Below, in pieces: positions 5,928 through 8,029 of a stretch of DNA of 8,029 nucleotides (its first letter is position 1; each line of letters begins with the position of its first letter). A program made the position numbers and the translations under genes. A model generated the notes under the pieces. That model worked only from the letters and a program-made list of their open reading frames with translations, searched no databases and had not been told where the DNA came from. The stretch comes from Propionibacteriaceae bacterium (GTDB lineage Bacteria; Actinomycetota; Actinomycetes; Propionibacteriales; Propionibacteriaceae): NCBI GenBank assembly GCA_024636075.1, contig JAGXHS010000148.1, positions 1 through 8,029 of the forward strand, given 5' to 3'.

Positions 5928-6205
5928 GTCACCATCATGGCACTACCTCGACAGCCGCGAGAGAGGCCCGGCCACCGATCACGAGGGAAGACGGCACCAT
6001 CGGTCCTCCGATGGCCAACGACCTTTCCGCGAGGCGGGGCTGTCCCATTCCGCCGCCAGTCGACCACGATGGTTACGTCATGCCCGGTAGAGGCATCAAG
6101 TCGCCGAGCTGCGCCAATCCTGTCCCGAGGAAGATCGTTGCCCCGGCAGCCCATTGACCTGCCACACCAGGGCCGTCCTCCTCACTTCCCGTGGACCGTG
6201 CCGGG
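5928..6205. other. Intergenic stretch without a recognisable gene
   Basis: Between the alpha/beta hydrolase start and the stem-loop behind the aldo/keto reductase I see no credible gene on either strand. The frames that cross it are out-of-frame extensions of the flanking genes and are rich in R, P and G. It should contain the promoter of the alpha/beta hydrolase, but I cannot point to a convincing -35/-10 pair. Confidence 0.5.
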
Positions 6206-6267
6206 AGGGTGCGGCTGGACCGCGATTCCGGGCATCAGTCATCCCCGCATGGATCCAGCCGCACCCT
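6206..6267 (-). terminator. Strong inverted repeat downstream of aldo/keto reductase, probable terminator
   Basis: AGGGTGCGGCTGGA (6206-6219) and TCCAGCCGCACCCT (6254-6267) form a perfect 14-bp inverted repeat around a 34-base loop. The loop can itself form a short CGGG/CCCG stem (6229-6232 with 6244-6247). The repeat begins only four bases after the aldo/keto reductase stop codon (read on the minus strand), the position of a transcription terminator or an mRNA 3'-end stabiliser. There is no U-tract, which is common for GC-rich actinobacterial stem-loop terminators. The unusually large loop makes other roles possible. Confidence 0.55.
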
Positions 6268-6271
6268 GAAG

Positions 6272-7309
6272 TCAGTCCGAGGTCCACTCGGCCCACAGGT
6301 TGATGCCGGCGTCCTTGGCGTGCTGGTCGATGCGGGCCAACTCGCCATCGGTGAAGGCCAGGTTCTGCAGGGCGCCTAGATTGGACTCCAGCTGCGCCAC
6401 CGATGAAGCGCCGATCAGCGTCGTCGTCATCCGCTCGTCCCGCAGTACCCATGCCAGCGCCATCTGCGCCAGCTCCTGGCCGCGCTCCTCGGCGATCGCT
6501 TGCAGCGCCTTGATGTGCGTGAGGGTCTTCTCGTTCAGTTGGTCCTTCGAGAGGCTGCCGTCCCTGGCCATCCGGGAGTCTTCCGGGATTCCGTGCAGGT
6601 ACTTGTTCGTCAGCAGCCCCTGAGCCAGCGCCGTGAACGCGATCATGCCCATACCCTCGCTCTCGCAGGCGTCCAACAGGTCAGGCTCGATCCACCGGTT
6701 CAGCATCGAGTAGCTGGGTTGGTGGATGAGCAACGGCGTGCCGAGTTCACGGGCGATCAGGGCCGCCTCGCGGGTCTTGGACGCCGAGTACGACGAGATG
6801 CCGACGTACAGGGCCCGGCCGGAGCGCACGGCCGCATCCAGCGCCATCATCGTCTCCTCGATGGGGGTGTCCGGATCGAAGCGGTGGGAGTAGAAGATGT
6901 CGACGTAGTCCAAGCCCATCCGCGCCAGGGACTGGTCAAGGGAGGCGAGCACATACTTGCGGCCGCCGCCGCCCTGACCGTATGGGCCCGGCCACATGTC
7001 GTAGCCGGCCTTGGACGAGATGACCAGCTCATCGCGGAACGGCGCCAGATCCTGCTTCAGGATAGTGCCGAAGTTGATCTCTGCCTGACCGTCGGGCGGG
7101 CCGTAGTTGTTGGCCAGGTCGAAGTGGGTGATACCGGCGTCGAACGCCCGCCGAATGATGGCGCGCTGGGTCGCCATCGGCTTGTCGTCACCGAAGTTCT
7201 GCCACAGGCCCAAGGAGATCAGGGGCAGCTGTAGGCCGGAGCGCCCACAGCGTCGGTAGGGCATGCGGCCGTCGTAGCGGTTGGGGTCGGGAACGTAGGT
7301 GGGGTACAT
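6272..7309 (-). CDS. gpr: Aldo/keto reductase, L-glyceraldehyde 3-phosphate reductase (YghZ/Gpr type)
   Basis: A cytoplasmic NADPH-dependent aldo/keto reductase closely resembling E. coli YghZ (Gpr, AKR14 family), which reduces L-glyceraldehyde 3-phosphate and can detoxify methylglyoxal. Diagnostic blocks shared with that protein include ITHFDLANNYGPP, SSKAGYDMWPGPYG, RKYVLASLDQSLARMGLDYVDIFYSHR, ALYVGISSYS, LLIHQPSYSMLNRW, AFTALAQGLLT, KYLHGIP.DSRM and TLIGASS. The catalytic tetrad is present: Asp64, Tyr69, Lys100 and His142, counted from the ATG at 7309. That start gives 345 residues, matching the 346 of the E. coli protein, and begins MYPTYVPDPNRYDGRMPYRRCG. Longer in-frame options (ATG at 7318, TTG at 7369) add a P/G-rich extension with no counterpart in the family. 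The nearest upstream gene on the same strand is the FAD oxidoreductase, 154 bases away, so co-transcription is possible but not indicated. A strong stem-loop follows the stop. Confidence 0.96.
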   Translation of the reverse strand: MYPTYVPDPNRYDGRMPYRRCGRSGLQLPLISLGLWQNFGDDKPMATQRAIIRRAFDAGITHFDLANNYGPPDGQAEINFGTILKQDLAPFRDELVISSKAGYDMWPGPYGQGGGGRKYVLASLDQSLARMGLDYVDIFYSHRFDPDTPIEETMMALDAAVRSGRALYVGISSYSASKTREAALIARELGTPLLIHQPSYSMLNRWIEPDLLDACESEGMGMIAFTALAQGLLTNKYLHGIPEDSRMARDGSLSKDQLNEKTLTHIKALQAIAEERGQELAQMALAWVLRDERMTTTLIGASSVAQLESNLGALQNLAFTDGELARIDQHAKDAGINLWAEWTSD

Positions 7310-7463
7310 CTTCCCCATCCTGCCACCGCCGGGACGGTGGGCAGGGTCAGGGTATGACAAGCCGCTCAATCTGGGAGGGGGGAGGCGCTGTCAGTCCGGT
7401 GACCGTGTCCATCCATCTGCATCCAGTGCCCATCTGACTACGGAGTAAGCCGAGACGGGAGCC

Positions 7464-8029
7464 TCACTCCTGATACGTCTTCAGCCACCGTCGATCGATG
7501 AAGCGCTTGAGTCGCAGCGCCCCGGAGCCGTACCACCACCAGCGTCCCCAGACGGCCAGACCGACCCCGTCACCGAGATCGAGAATCGACAGTGCACGGC
7601 GCTGCGGCTCGTACACCGGCAGCGGCTCACCGCGAACACGCGCGAGCAGGCTGCGCTGCAGCACTGGACCTTGCCGCACCCCGTGCACACCGACCCGGGG
7701 CAGCGGATGCGGGAGGAACAGGGCACAGTCGCCCACCGCGTAGATGTCGTCTCGGTTACCATGCTGGAGGGTTGCCCGCACCGGCACCCCGCGCCCGTCG
7801 CCGAGCCCGAGCTCGGCCAGCAGCGGCGGCGCCGCCAGCCCGGTGGCGAGCAGGGCGACATCATGGGACATCTCAGTGCCGTCGTCGCAGACCAGCTGCC
7901 GCTCGCCGACCTCGCGCACCACACACCCGGTGCGAACGTCCACGCCGCGCGCCGCGAGGAGCCGCACCATCCGTTTGCGAGCGCCGTCGGGCAGTCCCGC
8001 ACCGACGGTGGTCCCGGACTCCACCAACC
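7464..8029 (-). CDS. NDH-2-like FAD/NAD(P)-dependent oxidoreductase (5' end outside window)
   Basis: The C-terminal 188 or so residues of a two-dinucleotide-binding-domain flavoprotein of the pyridine nucleotide-disulfide oxidoreductase fold, closest in pattern to type II NADH dehydrogenases. The frame is open to the right edge, so the N-terminal FAD-binding Rossmann motif and the true start are missing; the leucine (TTG) at 8027-8025 is internal. Visible landmarks are V-E-S-G at the end of the NAD-binding Rossmann strand, a GVDVRTG segment, ALLATGLAAPP (the ATG motif), and the second FAD motif DDIYAVGDCA, followed by VGVHGVRQGP. The end (LDLGDGVGLAVWGRWWWYGS, LKRFIDRRWLKTYQ) resembles the NDH-like domain fused to or found near SelD (selenophosphate synthetase) in other bacteria. 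No redox-active CxxxxC pair is visible in the part shown. The C-terminus has no obvious amphipathic membrane anchor. The fold is firm; the electron acceptor is unknown. Confidence 0.86.
   Translation of the reverse strand, partial: LVESGTTVGAGLPDGARKRMVRLLAARGVDVRTGCVVREVGERQLVCDDGTEMSHDVALLATGLAAPPLLAELGLGDGRGVPVRATLQHGNRDDIYAVGDCALFLPHPLPRVGVHGVRQGPVLQRSLLARVRGEPLPVYEPQRRALSILDLGDGVGLAVWGRWWWYGSGALRLKRFIDRRWLKTYQE

Noticed and set aside
5487..6269. A 260-codon plus-strand frame across the alpha/beta hydrolase and the following gap
   Set aside because: It is antisense to the hydrolase over much of its length, has no recognisable domain in the unique part, and has no ribosome binding site.
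6500..7234. A 244-codon plus-strand frame across the aldo/keto reductase
   Set aside because: It is antisense to a gene with complete family motifs; the V/Q/R-rich product reflects the complementary codons.
7380..7440. Short repeated words (CCATC/CCATCTG) between the oxidoreductase and the aldo/keto reductase
   Set aside because: Only two or three copies of 5-7 bases without regular spacing; not distinguishable from chance and not a CRISPR or iteron array.
1..8029. Search for a defence system, mobile element, CRISPR array or biosynthetic cluster
   Set aside because: No transposase, integrase, nuclease, toxin-antitoxin, NRPS/PKS or repeat array could be recognised; the genes are mostly unrelated housekeeping or detoxification types.

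Overview
The window looks like ordinary chromosomal DNA from a high-GC bacterium, most likely an actinobacterium. The evidence is GC-rich third codon positions, GTG/TTG starts, and enzyme families (flavodoxin-like reductase, dienelactone hydrolase, SRPBCC, Gpr-type aldo/keto reductase) that are common there. The species cannot be named from the sequence. I see no CRISPR array, transposase, tRNA, rRNA, phage gene or recognisable defence system.

Layout: positions 1-1376 carry two plus-strand genes. The first is the 3' part of a flavodoxin-fold NAD(P)H-dependent FMN reductase, cut by the window edge. The second is a complete 155-residue protein that looks like a small beta-sandwich of the galactose-binding type. 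Everything from 1604 to the end is on the minus strand, so the two blocks converge at about 1377-1603, where there is a short orphan coding fragment and a small hairpin.

In transcription order (right to left), the minus strand holds: a partial NDH-2-like FAD oxidoreductase (7464-8029, 5' end outside); an aldo/keto reductase of the YghZ/Gpr type (6272-7309), followed by a strong 14-bp inverted repeat; an alpha/beta hydrolase (5064-5927); two membrane proteins of unknown function (3736-4773 and 2584-3435); a broken SRPBCC-family gene (2338-2580); and a dienelactone hydrolase (1604-2338). The genes look like independent metabolic, redox and detoxification functions rather than one pathway.

The most informative spot is 2338-2600. 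The C-terminal half of an SRPBCC (polyketide cyclase/START-like) protein can be read only by moving through three frames, and its N-terminal part is missing. Its ancestral stop still overlaps the dienelactone hydrolase start as TGATG, so the two were probably once a translationally coupled pair. The break lies at the edge of the membrane-protein block (about 2590-4800), whose GC in hand-counted samples is lower than in the aldo/keto reductase gene, which fits, without proving, that the block was inserted there.
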